Positions 16,563 to 25,857 are shown, numbered from the stretch's first letter. The stretch is DNA of 64,000 nt from Actinobacteria bacterium Ga0077560 (GCA_001464275.1 LNFL01000057.1:1-64000), one strand, 5' to 3'. Program-made: numbers and translations. Notes: a model not told the origin generated them from the letters alone.

Positions 16563-17996
16563 TCACTCGTCGCGACGCTTCGTGGCTCCCTCGGCGCGGA
16601 CCCGGCCGGCCACCTCCGCGTCAGGTTGGGTCGCGACGGTGAACCAGACCCGGATTCCGTCCGGAGCAAGGTCGATACCCGACGAGCCGCCATGCGCTCG
16701 GGCGATCGCTCGAACGATCGCGAGCCCCAGGCCCGCGCCGCCGTCCCGGCCACGGGCGGGGTCGGCGCGGGTGAACCGTTCGAAGGCCCGGGCGGCAAAC
16801 CCCTCGGTCATGGCGCGCCCCTGGTCGCGTACGCAGAACCGCAGGAGCCCCTCCGTGGTCCACGCGCTGTGAATGGTCACGGTGCCAGCGCCGTGGCGAA
16901 GCGCGTTGTCCACCAGGTTCCCCAGGGCCTGCTCGATCCGCGAGGCGTCGAGCAACACGGGACCGTCGGCGCCATCGACAACGTCGACCCGGCGGGTGTC
17001 GGCCCGAGCGCGACCGGCGAATCGGGCGGCCACGGTTGCCGTGATGGCGCTCGGGGTCACCCGCTCCGGGCGTAGCGGCAACCGCCCGGCGTCGGCACGG
17101 GCGAACACCAGGAGGTCCTCGGCGAGACGAACGAGCCGCTCGGTCTCGTCCGCCGCGGAGTCGACGGCGTCCCGAAGCTCCTCCTGGGTGGTGCCGGGTC
17201 GCCTCGCCAGTTCGAGCTCCGAGGTGAGGATCGCCAGCGGGGTTCGGAGTTCATGGCTGGCGTCGGCCACGAACTCCCGTTGGCGGCGCATCGCGAGGTC
17301 GATGCGGTCCAGCATGTCGTTGAGGGTCGCGCCGAGATAGTGGATCTCGTCGCGGGCGGGCGGGAGCGGCAGTCGCTCGCCGGTCTCCTCCCCGGAGATT
17401 TGCGCCGCCCGGCGGCGCATCGCCTCGGCGGGTCGCAGTGCGGCGGCCGCCACCCAGTGGGCCGCTGCGGCGGTGACCGCCAGCGCGATGGGGGCGGCGA
17501 CGAACAGGAACAGCGTGAGCGTGCGCAGGGTGTCGTTGCGGTCCTCCAGTGAGGCGCCGACGACGACGACCAGTCGCTGGTCCTGGGCGGTGACCGGCGT
17601 CGCCAGTAGGCGGACGTCGTCCTCGATCCCGGCGACGCCCGACCGGTCGATGACGATGCGGCCCGTCTGGGCGCTGCGGAACTGTGCGGGGGTCAGCAGT
17701 GGCCCATCGCGCAGGAGCGGGGTTGCGTCGACGATGCGGCCGCGGGCGTCGAGGACCTGGGCGAAGGCCTCGCCGCGTTCGGTGAGGGGACTCTGTCCCG
17801 CCGCGCGCAGACCCTCGTCGGATTGGGCGACGAGCGCCGAGACGTCCGCCGCCCGGGCCCGAAGGGTCTGGTCGATGTTCCCGTCGAGGGCTGCGGCGAC
17901 CCGGACTCGGAGGAGCACGCCGCCGATGAGCAGTGCGATGAGCATCAGCCCCGCGAACACCAGGGTGAGTCGCAGGCGGATCGGGAGGCGGCTCAC
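16563..17996 (-). CDS. Two-component sensor histidine kinase (module C, first)
   Basis: This 477-residue kinase has membrane helices at residues 10-30 and about 160-185, enclosing an extracytoplasmic domain of about 130 residues. A HAMP linker, a HisKA His in DASHELRTP near residue 245 and a HATPase domain follow (NLVDNALRH, DQGRAMTEG, GGAGLGLAIV). The G1 box DQGRAM departs from the usual DxGxG form (Arg where Gly is expected), so ATP binding may be altered. It overlaps its response regulator by four bases. It belongs to the group that resembles CutS/TcrY-type kinases of actinobacteria. Confidence 0.92.
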   Translation of the reverse strand: MSRLPIRLRLTLVFAGLMLIALLIGGVLLRVRVAAALDGNIDQTLRARAADVSALVAQSDEGLRAAGQSPLTERGEAFAQVLDARGRIVDATPLLRDGPLLTPAQFRSAQTGRIVIDRSGVAGIEDDVRLLATPVTAQDQRLVVVVGASLEDRNDTLRTLTLFLFVAAPIALAVTAAAAHWVAAAALRPAEAMRRRAAQISGEETGERLPLPPARDEIHYLGATLNDMLDRIDLAMRRQREFVADASHELRTPLAILTSELELARRPGTTQEELRDAVDSAADETERLVRLAEDLLVFARADAGRLPLRPERVTPSAITATVAARFAGRARADTRRVDVVDGADGPVLLDASRIEQALGNLVDNALRHGAGTVTIHSAWTTEGLLRFCVRDQGRAMTEGFAARAFERFTRADPARGRDGGAGLGLAIVRAIARAHGGSSGIDLAPDGIRVWFTVATQPDAEVAGRVRAEGATKRRDE

Positions 17997-18670
17997 GCGT
18001 CGACGCTTCGCAGCCGGTACCCCGCTCCTCGCAGCGTCTGGATGGACTCGACGCCGAAGGGGCGGTCGATCTTCTCTCTCAGGTACCGGACGTAGACGTC
18101 CACGACGTTTGAGCGGTTCTCGTACTCGTAGTCCCAGGCGCGTTCCAGGAGCTGCAGGCGGGTCAGGACCTGGTCGGGGGAGCGCATGAAGGTCTCCAGG
18201 AGCAGGTACTCCTTGGCCGACAGGGTGATCTCGGTGTCGCCTCGCCAGACGCGCCGGGTGGCCGGGTCGAGGGTCAGCGATCCGGCCCGGAGCACCGCCG
18301 GCCGTTCTCGGGGGCCGCGGCGCACCAGGGCCCGCAGCCGGGCGGTGAGCTCGGCGAACGCGAAGGGTTTGGTGAGGTAGTCGTCGGCGCCACCGTCCAG
18401 CCCGGCGACGCGGTCCTCGACCGCGTCGCGGGCGGTGAGCAGCAGCACCGGGGTCCAGTCACCGGCCTCGCGCAGACGGCGGCACGTCTCGAATCCGTCG
18501 ATGCCCGGGAGCATCACGTCGAGGACCACCGCGTCGTAGTCGTTCGCGGCGGCCATCCACAGGGCGTCCTCACCGCGTTCGGCCAGGTCGGCGACGCCGC
18601 CTTCGGCGGCGAGGCCGCGTTTGATCAGGCCCGCCATCTTGATCTGGTCCTCGACCACGAGCACGCGCAT
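17993..18670 (-). CDS. OmpR-family response regulator (module C, first)
   Basis: This 225-residue regulator has receiver residues EDQ near the start, phosphoacceptor Asp in VVLDVMLPG and Lys in TKPF, followed by a winged helix with SAKEYLLLETF, SNVVDVYVRYLREKI and LRGAGYRL. The NVVDVYVRYLR form resembles CutR/PrrA-like regulators. It is transcribed leftward ahead of its kinase and divergent from the DedA gene across 146 bp, so it may control that gene as well as itself. Confidence 0.93.
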   Translation of the reverse strand: MRVLVVEDQIKMAGLIKRGLAAEGGVADLAERGEDALWMAAANDYDAVVLDVMLPGIDGFETCRRLREAGDWTPVLLLTARDAVEDRVAGLDGGADDYLTKPFAFAELTARLRALVRRGPRERPAVLRAGSLTLDPATRRVWRGDTEITLSAKEYLLLETFMRSPDQVLTRLQLLERAWDYEYENRSNVVDVYVRYLREKIDRPFGVESIQTLRGAGYRLRSVDA

Positions 18671-18816
18671 GCCCTCATACCCCCTGCTGTTGCACCGTGT
18701 ATCGGAGATGGTCGGGCACGCGGGTGAACCGCGGATGAGAGCCCGGCCCGTGCGGGCTCATCGCGGTCTCATCCGCGTGCGATTGGCTGTGCCGGACGTC
18801 AAGGATCGGAGCAGCG

Positions 18817-19413
18817 ATGTTCATCACCGTGCCGGCGAATCTGGGCTATGGGGCGCTCGCCGCGCTGGTGGCCGGTGAGTCCGCGGGCCTGCCGATCCCC
18901 GGTGAGACGGCGCTCGCAGCCGCATCGCTTCTGGCGGGCGCCGGGCACCTGAGCCTCCCGCTGGTCATCGGGGTCGCGGCAATGGCGGCGATCGTTGGCG
19001 ACAACGTCGGGTTCTGGCTCGGCCGTCGCGGCGGCCGGCGGGTCCTGCAGGCTGAACGCGGCCCGTTCCGGCGGCACCGGCGGGCGGCGCTCAGCAAGGG
19101 TGCCGCGTTCTTCGCCCGGCACGGCGCGAAGGCCGTGATCCTCGGCCGGTTCGTCTCCGGAGTGCGGGTCGTGACTGCGCTGGTGGCCGGCGCCTCCGGC
19201 ATGACCCCGCGGCGGTTCTTCGTCGCCAACGCCGTGGGCGCGGTCCTGTGGGCCTCGCTGACGGGCGTCCTGGTGTGGTCGCTCGGGCCGGTCGGCGCCG
19301 TCGTGGCGGTCGGCGGGAGCTGGGTGCTCGCCGCGACCGGGTCGCTGGTCGCCGCGGCCCGCACCGCCCTCGCGCGACGTCGTGTGCCGGTGCCGCAGCG
19401 CGAGCCGGCCTGA
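18817..19413 (+). CDS. DedA-family membrane protein
   Basis: This 198-residue DedA/SNARE-associated protein has the conserved N-terminal E..G.P.PGE motif (GESAGLPIPGETAL) and the GDNVGFWLGRRGG motif near residue 65. The later F.ARHGAKAVILGRFVSGVR block carries the key arginines. Bacterial DedA proteins move lipids such as undecaprenyl phosphate between membrane leaflets. In this module it accompanies an undecaprenyl-pyrophosphate phosphatase and regulators, which fits lipid-carrier recycling under envelope stress. GGAG lies upstream of its ATG. Confidence 0.92.
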   Translation: MFITVPANLGYGALAALVAGESAGLPIPGETALAAASLLAGAGHLSLPLVIGVAAMAAIVGDNVGFWLGRRGGRRVLQAERGPFRRHRRAALSKGAAFFARHGAKAVILGRFVSGVRVVTALVAGASGMTPRRFFVANAVGAVLWASLTGVLVWSLGPVGAVVAVGGSWVLAATGSLVAAARTALARRRVPVPQREPA

Positions 19414-19430
19414 GCCTCCGGGTCCGCACC

Positions 19431-20732
19431 TCACTCGGCGCCCTTCCGCGGCACCGCGGGGAGGCGCAGGGTGAAGCACGGTGCGGGACCGGCGTCGGTG
19501 AGTGTCAGGGCCCCGTTCTCGGCCAGGGCGAGGGCCCGCGCGAGAGGAAGGCCGATGCCATGCCGTCCGGGGGCGCTCGTGTGCCCCTGGGCGAACACCG
19601 CCTCCGGGTCGCCGGTGAGGCCGTCACCCTCGTCGCGGACCTCGACGTCGAGCCAGCCGTCCTCGTCGTGGGACCGCAGGCCCAGGTGGACGGTCCCCGC
19701 GCCATGGGTGATCGCGTTGTCGACCAGGATCTCCAGGATCTCTCGCAGCACCGGGGCGTGCGCGCTACAGCGAGGTGCCGTCGACGGAACGTCCAGCGTC
19801 AGTCGGCGGTCCCGTCCGGCGAGGGTGGCGCGCCACCTCGGGGCGGCGGTGCGCAGCAGTTCCGGGAGGTCGGTGCCGTCGGGCTCCGGCGGGAGATCGC
19901 GGGCCACCGAGAGCAGCGTCGTGATGGTGGCCTCGAGCCGGTCGACCTGTCCGATGGCGGCCTCGATCTCCGGCGGGACCGGGTCGGTTCGCATCGCGAG
20001 TGCCTCGAGGTCGATGCGAAGTGCGGCCAGGGGGGTGCGCAGTTGATGGGAGGCGTGGGTGCTGAACGCGCGCTCCCGCTCGACCATCTCCTCGATCCGA
20101 CGGGCGGAGGCGGCCAACGCCGCACCCACCGCGTCGGCCTCAGGGACGCCGCTGTTGGGTGTCGTGACATCGAACTCCCCGCGCCCGAGGCGCTGCGCGA
20201 CGTGGGCGAGGGCCTCAAGCGGCGCGGCGAGTCGCCGTGCGATGACCGATGCGGCGCCAACCGCGAGCGCCATCAGCGCAAGCGCGAGGGCCGCGAGCAA
20301 CGTCCACGCGGTCCACGTCCGGTGGTCGACCACGGAGCCGTCCCGGGCGACGCGGAGCACGCCGGTGACCCGCTCACGCGTCACCAGCGGCACGGCGGCG
20401 ACGATCTCCGGACCGGCCTCCCCCGCGTGGGCTCGCTCTGCCGTGATGACCGATCGGACGATTCCATCGGCACGCGCGGGGCCGTCGCCGGCGATGCGTC
20501 GCCCATCGAGGCCGTACACGCCGATGCGGTCCCCGGTGGTCGGCACCTCGATGCCGCCGGGTTCAGCCGGGTCCACGTCGACCGAGCGGCTGTCGTACAC
20601 GGCGTCGCGTTGGAGGCGGAGCAGTTCCTGGTCCCGGTACCCGGTGTGCAGGGTGCGTGCGAGCGGCAGGGCGAACAGGGCGACCGCCACCGCAGCGACG
20701 ACTGCGATCGCCGCCATCACCCGCCGTCGCAT
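19431..20732 (-). CDS. Two-component sensor histidine kinase (module C, second)
   Basis: This 433-residue kinase has an N-terminal membrane helix (residues 5-28), an extracytoplasmic part of about 115 residues and a second helix near 145-170. A HAMP domain and HisKA His in THASHQLRTP follow. The H box reads SHQLRTP in place of SHELRTP, a variant seen in some actinobacterial kinases. HATPase motifs are ILVDNAITH, DEGDGL and GRHGIGLPLA. It directly follows its regulator, whose stop adjoins the kinase start. It is convergent with the DedA gene. Confidence 0.92.
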   Translation of the reverse strand: MRRRVMAAIAVVAAVAVALFALPLARTLHTGYRDQELLRLQRDAVYDSRSVDVDPAEPGGIEVPTTGDRIGVYGLDGRRIAGDGPARADGIVRSVITAERAHAGEAGPEIVAAVPLVTRERVTGVLRVARDGSVVDHRTWTAWTLLAALALALMALAVGAASVIARRLAAPLEALAHVAQRLGRGEFDVTTPNSGVPEADAVGAALAASARRIEEMVERERAFSTHASHQLRTPLAALRIDLEALAMRTDPVPPEIEAAIGQVDRLEATITTLLSVARDLPPEPDGTDLPELLRTAAPRWRATLAGRDRRLTLDVPSTAPRCSAHAPVLREILEILVDNAITHGAGTVHLGLRSHDEDGWLDVEVRDEGDGLTGDPEAVFAQGHTSAPGRHGIGLPLARALALAENGALTLTDAGPAPCFTLRLPAVPRKGAE

Positions 20733-21404
20733 TCAGGCCTCGAACCGGTAGCCGACCCCGCGCAGGGTCGTGATGGCCTGGACCCCGAGCTTCTGTCGCA
20801 GGCTGAGGATGTGGGTGTCGAGGGTCTTGGTGGACCCCAGCCAGGTGGTGTCCCACACCTCCGCCATGATGCGGTCGCGGGTCACCACGCGACCCGCGTT
20901 GGCGGCCAGCAGCGCGAGGAGGGCGAACTCCTTGGGTCGCAGGATGATCTCGGTGTCGTCGGTCCAGGCCCTGCGGGCGTCCAGGTCGATCGCCACGGCG
21001 CCCGCCTCGATGCGACCGGCCTGGCCGGCGGGAGCGCTCGAGACGCGGCGCAGCTGGGCACGGACCCGCGCCATGAGCTCCGCCAGCCGGAAGGGCTTCA
21101 TGAGGTAGTCGTCGGCTCCTGCGTCGAGACCGCCGACCACGTCCAGCTCTCGGTCTCTTGCCGAGACGATCATGATCCCGACCTCCGGTTCGGCCCGCCG
21201 CACGCGCCGGCACACCTCGATGCCGTCCATGTCGGGAAGGCCCAGGTCCAGGATGACCACGCCGGTCTCCGGGCCGAGCAGGCCCAACCCCTCCCCGCCG
21301 GTGGCGGCCCGCGCCACCCGGTGTCCGCTGTTGGTGAGGACGCGTTGCAGGGCGGCGGCAACGGCATCGTCGTCCTCGATGAGCAGCAGGTGAGTGCCCG
21401 GCAT
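20733..21404 (-). CDS. OmpR-family response regulator (module C, second)
   Basis: This 223-residue regulator starts at the ATG at 21404 (MPGTHLLLIEDDD). The frame is open upstream to 21791 but that extension is low-complexity and covers the promoter region. Receiver residues are EDDD, Asp in VVILDLGLPDMDG, Ser in IVSAR (where Thr is more usual) and Lys in MKPF. The winged helix carries LRPKEFALLALLA, TLDTHILSLRQKL and LRGVGYRFE. It sits divergent from the small membrane protein and uppP genes, a likely target. Confidence 0.92.
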   Translation of the reverse strand: MPGTHLLLIEDDDAVAAALQRVLTNSGHRVARAATGGEGLGLLGPETGVVILDLGLPDMDGIEVCRRVRRAEPEVGIMIVSARDRELDVVGGLDAGADDYLMKPFRLAELMARVRAQLRRVSSAPAGQAGRIEAGAVAIDLDARRAWTDDTEIILRPKEFALLALLAANAGRVVTRDRIMAEVWDTTWLGSTKTLDTHILSLRQKLGVQAITTLRGVGYRFEA

Positions 21405-21638
21405 GCACCCCACGGTACCGCCGAGGTCGCGACTGTCCACCTGCGTGCCGCGGTTCTGACCTGGCGTTGACCTGTGCCGGCGACATCGGACGGCCGGCCG
21501 ACTCATCCGCCACTCATCTTGGCGGGCTGTCATCACGGAGTTCGGGCAGGTGTGCCCCCCCGGGGGGCCCCGGTCGAGGAGGTCCGGAACCCCCGGCCGA
21601 CCGACCACGAATGGTCCCGCCCAGATCGAGGAGGAACG

Positions 21639-21881
21639 GTGAACAAGGAACGAGCGGTGAATGTGGCCGCGGTGGTGGTGGGTGTGATGCTGCTCGTGGT
21701 CGCGGGGTTCTACTTCGCGGAGTCGGCGTCCTCGTTGCCGTCCTGGCTCCCGGGCCACGAGGCGGGGTCCTCCCATCACCACGTCAAGCACGGCATCGCG
21801 GCCCTGGTGGTCGCACTCGGGCTGGGCGTGCTGGTGTGGTTCCGCACCGGCCCGCAGACCCGCGCGGCGGCCGGCCGGTGA
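21639..21881 (+). CDS. Small two-helix membrane protein upstream of uppP
   Basis: This is an 80-residue protein of unknown family. The start is the GTG at 21639 with GAGGAGG seven bases upstream. Two transmembrane helices are clear (VAAVVVGVMLLVVAGFYF and IAALVVALGLGVLVWF), joined by a short loop containing HEAGSSHHHVKHG, a His cluster that could bind metal. Its stop overlaps the uppP start by three to four bases, so it is coupled to the phosphatase and may assist it. Confidence 0.75.
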   Translation: MNKERAVNVAAVVVGVMLLVVAGFYFAESASSLPSWLPGHEAGSSHHHVKHGIAALVVALGLGVLVWFRTGPQTRAAAGR

Positions 21882-22741
21882 AGATCGACTACCTGCAGAG
21901 CATCGCGCTGGGGGCGCTCCAGGGGGTGTCGGAGCTCTTTCCGATCTCCAGCCTCGGGCACAGCGTCGTGCTTCCCCGCCTGCTCGGGTGGGACATCCAC
22001 CAGAACGATGACTACTTCCTGGCGTTCCTGGTCGCCACGCACCTGGCCACCGCGCTGGTGCTGTTCGGGTTCTTCTTCCGTGACTGGATGCGGATCCTCG
22101 CCGGCCTCGGCCGGAGCCTGCGCGACCGGGGTATCGCCCCGGGCGACACCGACGCCCGGCTCGGGTGGCTGCTGGTCGTCGGGACGATCCCGGCCGGCCT
22201 GATCGGGCTGCTGCTGGAGCACCCCCTGCGCAGCCTGTTCGCCTCGCCGCGCACCGCGGCGCTGTTCCTGATCGTCAACGGCGGGTTGCTGCTGGGCGCT
22301 GAACGCCTGCGCCGCCGCGCCCCGGAGCGCCCCGACGGCGACCCGGATGCGCGCATCGCGGACGAGCTGACCTGGAGGTCGGCGGTCGGGGTTGGCACCG
22401 CCCAGGCCCTGGCGCTGATCCCCGGCATCAGCCGCTCGGGAGCGGCGATGGGCGGAGGCCTGCTGGCCGGGCTCTCCAACGAGGACGCGGCTCGCTACGC
22501 GTTCCTGCTGGCCACACCCATCATCGGGGCCGCCGCGATCCTCAAGCTCCCGGACCTGCTGGGCCCCGCGGGCGACGGGGTCCGCGGCCCGGCGCTGGTG
22601 GGGGCCGTGTTCGCCGCGGGTTCCGCGTACCTGGCGGTGCGCTTCCTGATGGGGTACCTGCGCACCCACACCCTCACCCCGTTCGGGATCTACTGCCTGC
22701 TGGCAGGTGCGGCGGCGACCGTCGCCATCGCGGTCACCTGA
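21878..22741 (+). CDS. uppP: Undecaprenyl-pyrophosphate phosphatase (BacA/UppP type)
   Basis: This 287-residue integral membrane protein removes one phosphate from undecaprenyl pyrophosphate so the lipid carrier can be reused for peptidoglycan and glycan export. It shows the first active-site motif ALQGVSELFPISSLGHSVV near residue 14 and the second, PGISRSGAAM, near 180. About eight hydrophobic helices are present. Extra copies confer bacitracin resistance. The start is a GTG overlapping the preceding small gene. A strong hairpin directly after the stop ends the transcript. Confidence 0.93.
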   Translation: MKIDYLQSIALGALQGVSELFPISSLGHSVVLPRLLGWDIHQNDDYFLAFLVATHLATALVLFGFFFRDWMRILAGLGRSLRDRGIAPGDTDARLGWLLVVGTIPAGLIGLLLEHPLRSLFASPRTAALFLIVNGGLLLGAERLRRRAPERPDGDPDARIADELTWRSAVGVGTAQALALIPGISRSGAAMGGGLLAGLSNEDAARYAFLLATPIIGAAAILKLPDLLGPAGDGVRGPALVGAVFAAGSAYLAVRFLMGYLRTHTLTPFGIYCLLAGAAATVAIAVT

Positions 22742-22742
22742 G

Positions 22743-22773
22743 CGTTTGGGGGCGGGCAACCCGCCCCCAAACG
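22743..22773. terminator. Bidirectional hairpin terminator
   Basis: Two perfect 14-base arms (CGTTTGGGGGCGGG and its complement) flank a three-base loop. The hairpin lies between the convergent uppP and PepSY genes, two bases after the uppP stop. There is no long T-run, as is usual for high-GC actinobacteria. Confidence 0.85.
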
Positions 22774-22784
22774 GTCCCGACAGG

Positions 22785-23372
22785 TCAGTCCTGCGCGTCC
22801 GACTGGACCTGCAGGACGGTCCCGGTCGTCGCATCGACCTTGACCTCGTGGTCCTTGCCGGAGGCCGCCTTGACGTTGACCTCCCAGATCACGGTGCCGT
22901 TCTCGTTGCCGAGGGACGCCTCGTTCACGGTGCCGGGCACCTTGCCGAGGGCCGTCTGCTCGGCCTGGGCCCGGGTGACCGTCGCGACCTTCGCCAGGCT
23001 CGCGGCCTCCGCGGCCTCGCCCGCGCCATCGCCACGCTCGGACTCGGTGGACTCCTGGTTGTCGGCCCGCTCGAGATCGTTGCCCTGGTTGGTGTCGGCC
23101 GTGTCGCCGGTCTCCGGCCGGTCCTGGGTGCCCGTGACGGCCCGACCCGTGTCCGCGGTGTCGCCCGGCTCGGGCCGGTCCTGGGATCGGGTGGCCACCG
23201 AGGTGTCGGGGCGGTCACCCAACTCCGGGGTGTCCGGCGTCTGGGCGGACTGGACGGTTGGGGCCGTGGCGTTGTGACCCACGGACTGGGCCATGGCGAG
23301 GGTGCCGCCGCCGCCGACCGCCATCACCGCCGCACCTGCGGCGAGCCAGCGCTTGGCTGTGGTGGAGAGCAT
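22785..23372 (-). CDS. Secreted PepSY-domain protein with acidic repeats
   Basis: This 195-residue exported protein has a signal peptide (residues 1-28, WLAAGAAVMAVGGGGTLAMA). A linker of about 95 residues is rich in Asp, Thr, Glu and Pro and contains a repeated DRPE.GDTADT unit. A PepSY domain follows from about residue 125 (TRAQAEQTALGKVPG, IWEVNVKAASGKDHEVKVDATTGTVLQV). PepSY domains are inhibitory or sensory modules outside the cell. It sits in a module full of two-component systems, and such proteins are often their targets. The gene converges on uppP. Confidence 0.9.
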   Translation of the reverse strand: MLSTTAKRWLAAGAAVMAVGGGGTLAMAQSVGHNATAPTVQSAQTPDTPELGDRPDTSVATRSQDRPEPGDTADTGRAVTGTQDRPETGDTADTNQGNDLERADNQESTESERGDGAGEAAEAASLAKVATVTRAQAEQTALGKVPGTVNEASLGNENGTVIWEVNVKAASGKDHEVKVDATTGTVLQVQSDAQD

Positions 23373-23561
23373 CGTGTTGGACCTCCATGAGGGGGTTGAC
23401 CTGGGGTCGGCGGAAGTGCCGGCCCGGGATCAGGAAAGCGGGCTCGGATGGGAAGACGATGAGTGCCACCACGTGAGCCGACGGCTCATCGGCCGCTCAT
23501 CTTCAGGGGGTGTGATCCCAGTCGCCGGGACATGTGTTCCGGCGACCGAGGAGGCAGTGAG

Positions 23562-24545
23562 GTGATCGGTGATCCGGTCGGCTTTGCAGGCGAGGTGTGG
23601 AGGTCGCTCAGTGCGGTGGCGCTGGTTCCGCTGGCGGTGGGCGTCGCGCTGCACCTGGTGAAGGTCGCGGCGGAGGCCCGCAGCTGGCACGGGGTCCTGT
23701 CGCACGCCGGCGCGAAACCGGCCCGCATGCCGTTCCGCCCGGTGCTCGGAGCGTTCGTCGCGTCCATCGGAGCGGGCGCGGTCCTGCCCGCCAAGCTCGC
23801 CGACGTCGTCCGCGTGGGCCTGCTGCGTCGGCATGCCACGGCACCGGGCATCGCCGCCATCTCCGGGACGATCGTGCTGGAGGCGGTCCTTGAGACGCTG
23901 TTCGGGATCGCGATCGTCGGCTGGTGGATCGTGGCGGGGGCCCGCGGCGGCACGGCCGGCGCCCACCTGCCGGCGATCACGGGCGCGCCCACCCTGCTCG
24001 CCGCGGGCGCGGTGGGCCTCGGCCTGGCCGTGGTCGCCGGCATCGCGGGACGGGGCCGGATCGGCGCCGCGACGCGCCGCTTCGCCTCGGGATTCGGCGT
24101 CCTGCGGCACCCGCTGGGCTTCGCCCGCGGGGTGCTGGGATGGAAGCTCGTCGCGTGGGCGCTGCGGTTCGGCAGCGTCGCCGCGTTCCTGCTCGCCTTC
24201 GGCCTGCCCGCCACGCCGGGAACGGTGGCGGCGGTGATCGCCGCCCAGTCCGTCGCCGGCCTCCTCCCGCTGACACCGGGGAACGCCGGCACCCAGCAGG
24301 CCGCGATCGGTGTCGCGCTCGCCGGGGTGGCGGCGGCCAGTGCCGGCGTCGCCTTCGGGGTCGGGATGCAGGCCGCCACCGCCGTCGTGGACGTGCTGAT
24401 CGGCGCGGCGGCCCTCCCGCTGGTCGCCACCGGGACGGGGTCCCTCCGCGACCGCCTCCGCGGACTGCGCGCCGGCCTGGCGGACCTCCCCGGCCCCGCC
24501 CTGACCCCCGACCCGCTCCCCTCGATGGAAGGTGCCTCACGGTGA
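23562..24545 (+). CDS. Lysylphosphatidylglycerol synthetase TM-like (UPF0104) protein
   Basis: This 327-residue integral membrane protein of the LPG_synthase_TM type shows the early GAGAVLPAKLADVVRVGLL motif near residue 65 and the late SVAGLLPLTPGNAGTQQAA motif near 230, with about eight hydrophobic helices. Related flippase-like domains move modified lipids or glycolipids across the membrane. The start is the GTG at 23562 following GAGGAGG. It overlaps the glycosyltransferase gene by four bases, so it may flip a lipid that the transferase glycosylates. Confidence 0.87.
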   Translation: MIGDPVGFAGEVWRSLSAVALVPLAVGVALHLVKVAAEARSWHGVLSHAGAKPARMPFRPVLGAFVASIGAGAVLPAKLADVVRVGLLRRHATAPGIAAISGTIVLEAVLETLFGIAIVGWWIVAGARGGTAGAHLPAITGAPTLLAAGAVGLGLAVVAGIAGRGRIGAATRRFASGFGVLRHPLGFARGVLGWKLVAWALRFGSVAAFLLAFGLPATPGTVAAVIAAQSVAGLLPLTPGNAGTQQAAIGVALAGVAAASAGVAFGVGMQAATAVVDVLIGAAALPLVATGTGSLRDRLRGLRAGLADLPGPALTPDPLPSMEGASR

Positions 24546-25762
24546 GGATCGCGATCGTCAGCGACTACTACTACCCGCAGCTGGGCGGCATCACCGAACA
24601 GGTCCACGGCCAGGCCACCGAACTGACCCGCCGCGGCCACCAGGTGACGGTGATCACCCCGCGCGTCGCGGTCACCCCCCGCACCGTCGACGGGGCGAAC
24701 CTCCCCGGCCGCGACTTCGAGGTGGTGCGGGTCGGCACCGCGTGGCCGGCGTACGGCAACGGGGCGGAGACCCTCCTGTCGCTGGACCCGAGGATCCCCC
24801 TGCGCCTCCGGGGCATCCTCGCCCCAGGACGGTTCGACCTGATCCACATCCACAATCCCTTCGGGGTGGCGTTGCCGATGCTCGCCGCGCTCGGGGCCCG
24901 CGACACCCCCGTCGTCGGGACCCTGCACAGCGTCGTCCCGGACGACTACCGCCTGCTGCGGTGGGCCCGGCGCCCCCTTCACCACGTCCTCTCCCGCCTC
25001 GACGCCCGCGTCGCGGTGTCCGAAGCCGTCGTCGAGTCGATCGGCCCGCGTTTCCCGGGGCTGGACTTCCGGGTGATCCCCAACGGCATCGACACGCGGT
25101 TCTTCACCCCCGACGCCGCACCCCTGCCGGACCTCACGGATCGCCGCAACATCGTGTTCGTCGGACGCTTCGACCCCCGCAACGGCGTGCGGACCATGAT
25201 CCGGGCGTTCACGCTGCTCCACGCGACGCACCCGGACGTTCGCCTGGTGATCGTCGGCGACGGCCCGTTGCGGCCCGTCGTGGAGCGCCTCGTGCCCGCC
25301 GGGCTGCGCGACCACGTGGTGTTCGCCGGCCGCGTCAACCAGCTGCGCCCCCGGTATCTGGCGAGCGCCGACGTCCTGTGCACCCCGTGCAGCCTCGCCT
25401 CGTTCGGGATGGTCCTGCTGGAGGGGATGAGCGCCGGCCTGCCCGTCGTGGCGAGCCGGATCTCCGGGTTCCGGCTGGTGATGCGCGACGGCGTCGACGG
25501 GCTGATGGTGGACCGCCCGGACGACGAGCGGGGCTTCGCGGCGGCCCTCGCCCGGGTCCTCGATGACCCCGCGCTGGCGGCGCGGATGGGGTCCGCCGGC
25601 CGTGCTCGGGCTGTGGCGGCGTTCGGCTGGCCGGTTGTCGCGGACCGACTCGAGGGCCTCTACGCCGAACTGCACTCTGTTTCAGGCCCGCTGCCCGGCC
25701 CCACCACGAGCGGGTCTGAGGCGTTCGCCCGAACCCGCGCACCCGCCTCCGGGCAACGTTGA
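24542..25762 (+). CDS. GT4-family glycosyltransferase
   Basis: This 406-residue GT-B transferase has the N-terminal YYYPQLGGITEQVH acceptor-side motif and the VVGTLHSV segment. The C-terminal nucleotide-sugar site is intact: IPNGIDTRFF, VFVGRFDPRNG, VIVGDGPL and the E-x7-E motif in PCSLASFGMVLLEGMSAGLPVVAS. The sequence style resembles PimB-like mannosyltransferases acting on phosphatidylinositol mannosides. The start is a GTG overlapping the upstream gene. It would act at the inner face of the membrane. Confidence 0.9.
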   Translation: MRIAIVSDYYYPQLGGITEQVHGQATELTRRGHQVTVITPRVAVTPRTVDGANLPGRDFEVVRVGTAWPAYGNGAETLLSLDPRIPLRLRGILAPGRFDLIHIHNPFGVALPMLAALGARDTPVVGTLHSVVPDDYRLLRWARRPLHHVLSRLDARVAVSEAVVESIGPRFPGLDFRVIPNGIDTRFFTPDAAPLPDLTDRRNIVFVGRFDPRNGVRTMIRAFTLLHATHPDVRLVIVGDGPLRPVVERLVPAGLRDHVVFAGRVNQLRPRYLASADVLCTPCSLASFGMVLLEGMSAGLPVVASRISGFRLVMRDGVDGLMVDRPDDERGFAAALARVLDDPALAARMGSAGRARAVAAFGWPVVADRLEGLYAELHSVSGPLPGPTTSGSEAFARTRAPASGQR

Positions 25763-25857
25763 CTCGGCGATGACCTGGCCGTTGCCTGGCGATGAGGACG
25801 CGGTCCTACGGTGGCAGTCGCTCCCTGCGAGGGACATGTCACCGACGAGAGGAACCA

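Noticed and set aside
20733..21791. A 352-residue response regulator with a long N-terminal extension
   Set aside because: The extension is low-complexity and covers the promoter region; MPGTHLLLIEDDD at 21404 is the normal receiver start.
23388..23400. A seventh bipartite motif near tgagggggttgacc
   Set aside because: The gaaatggg half is missing at the required distance.
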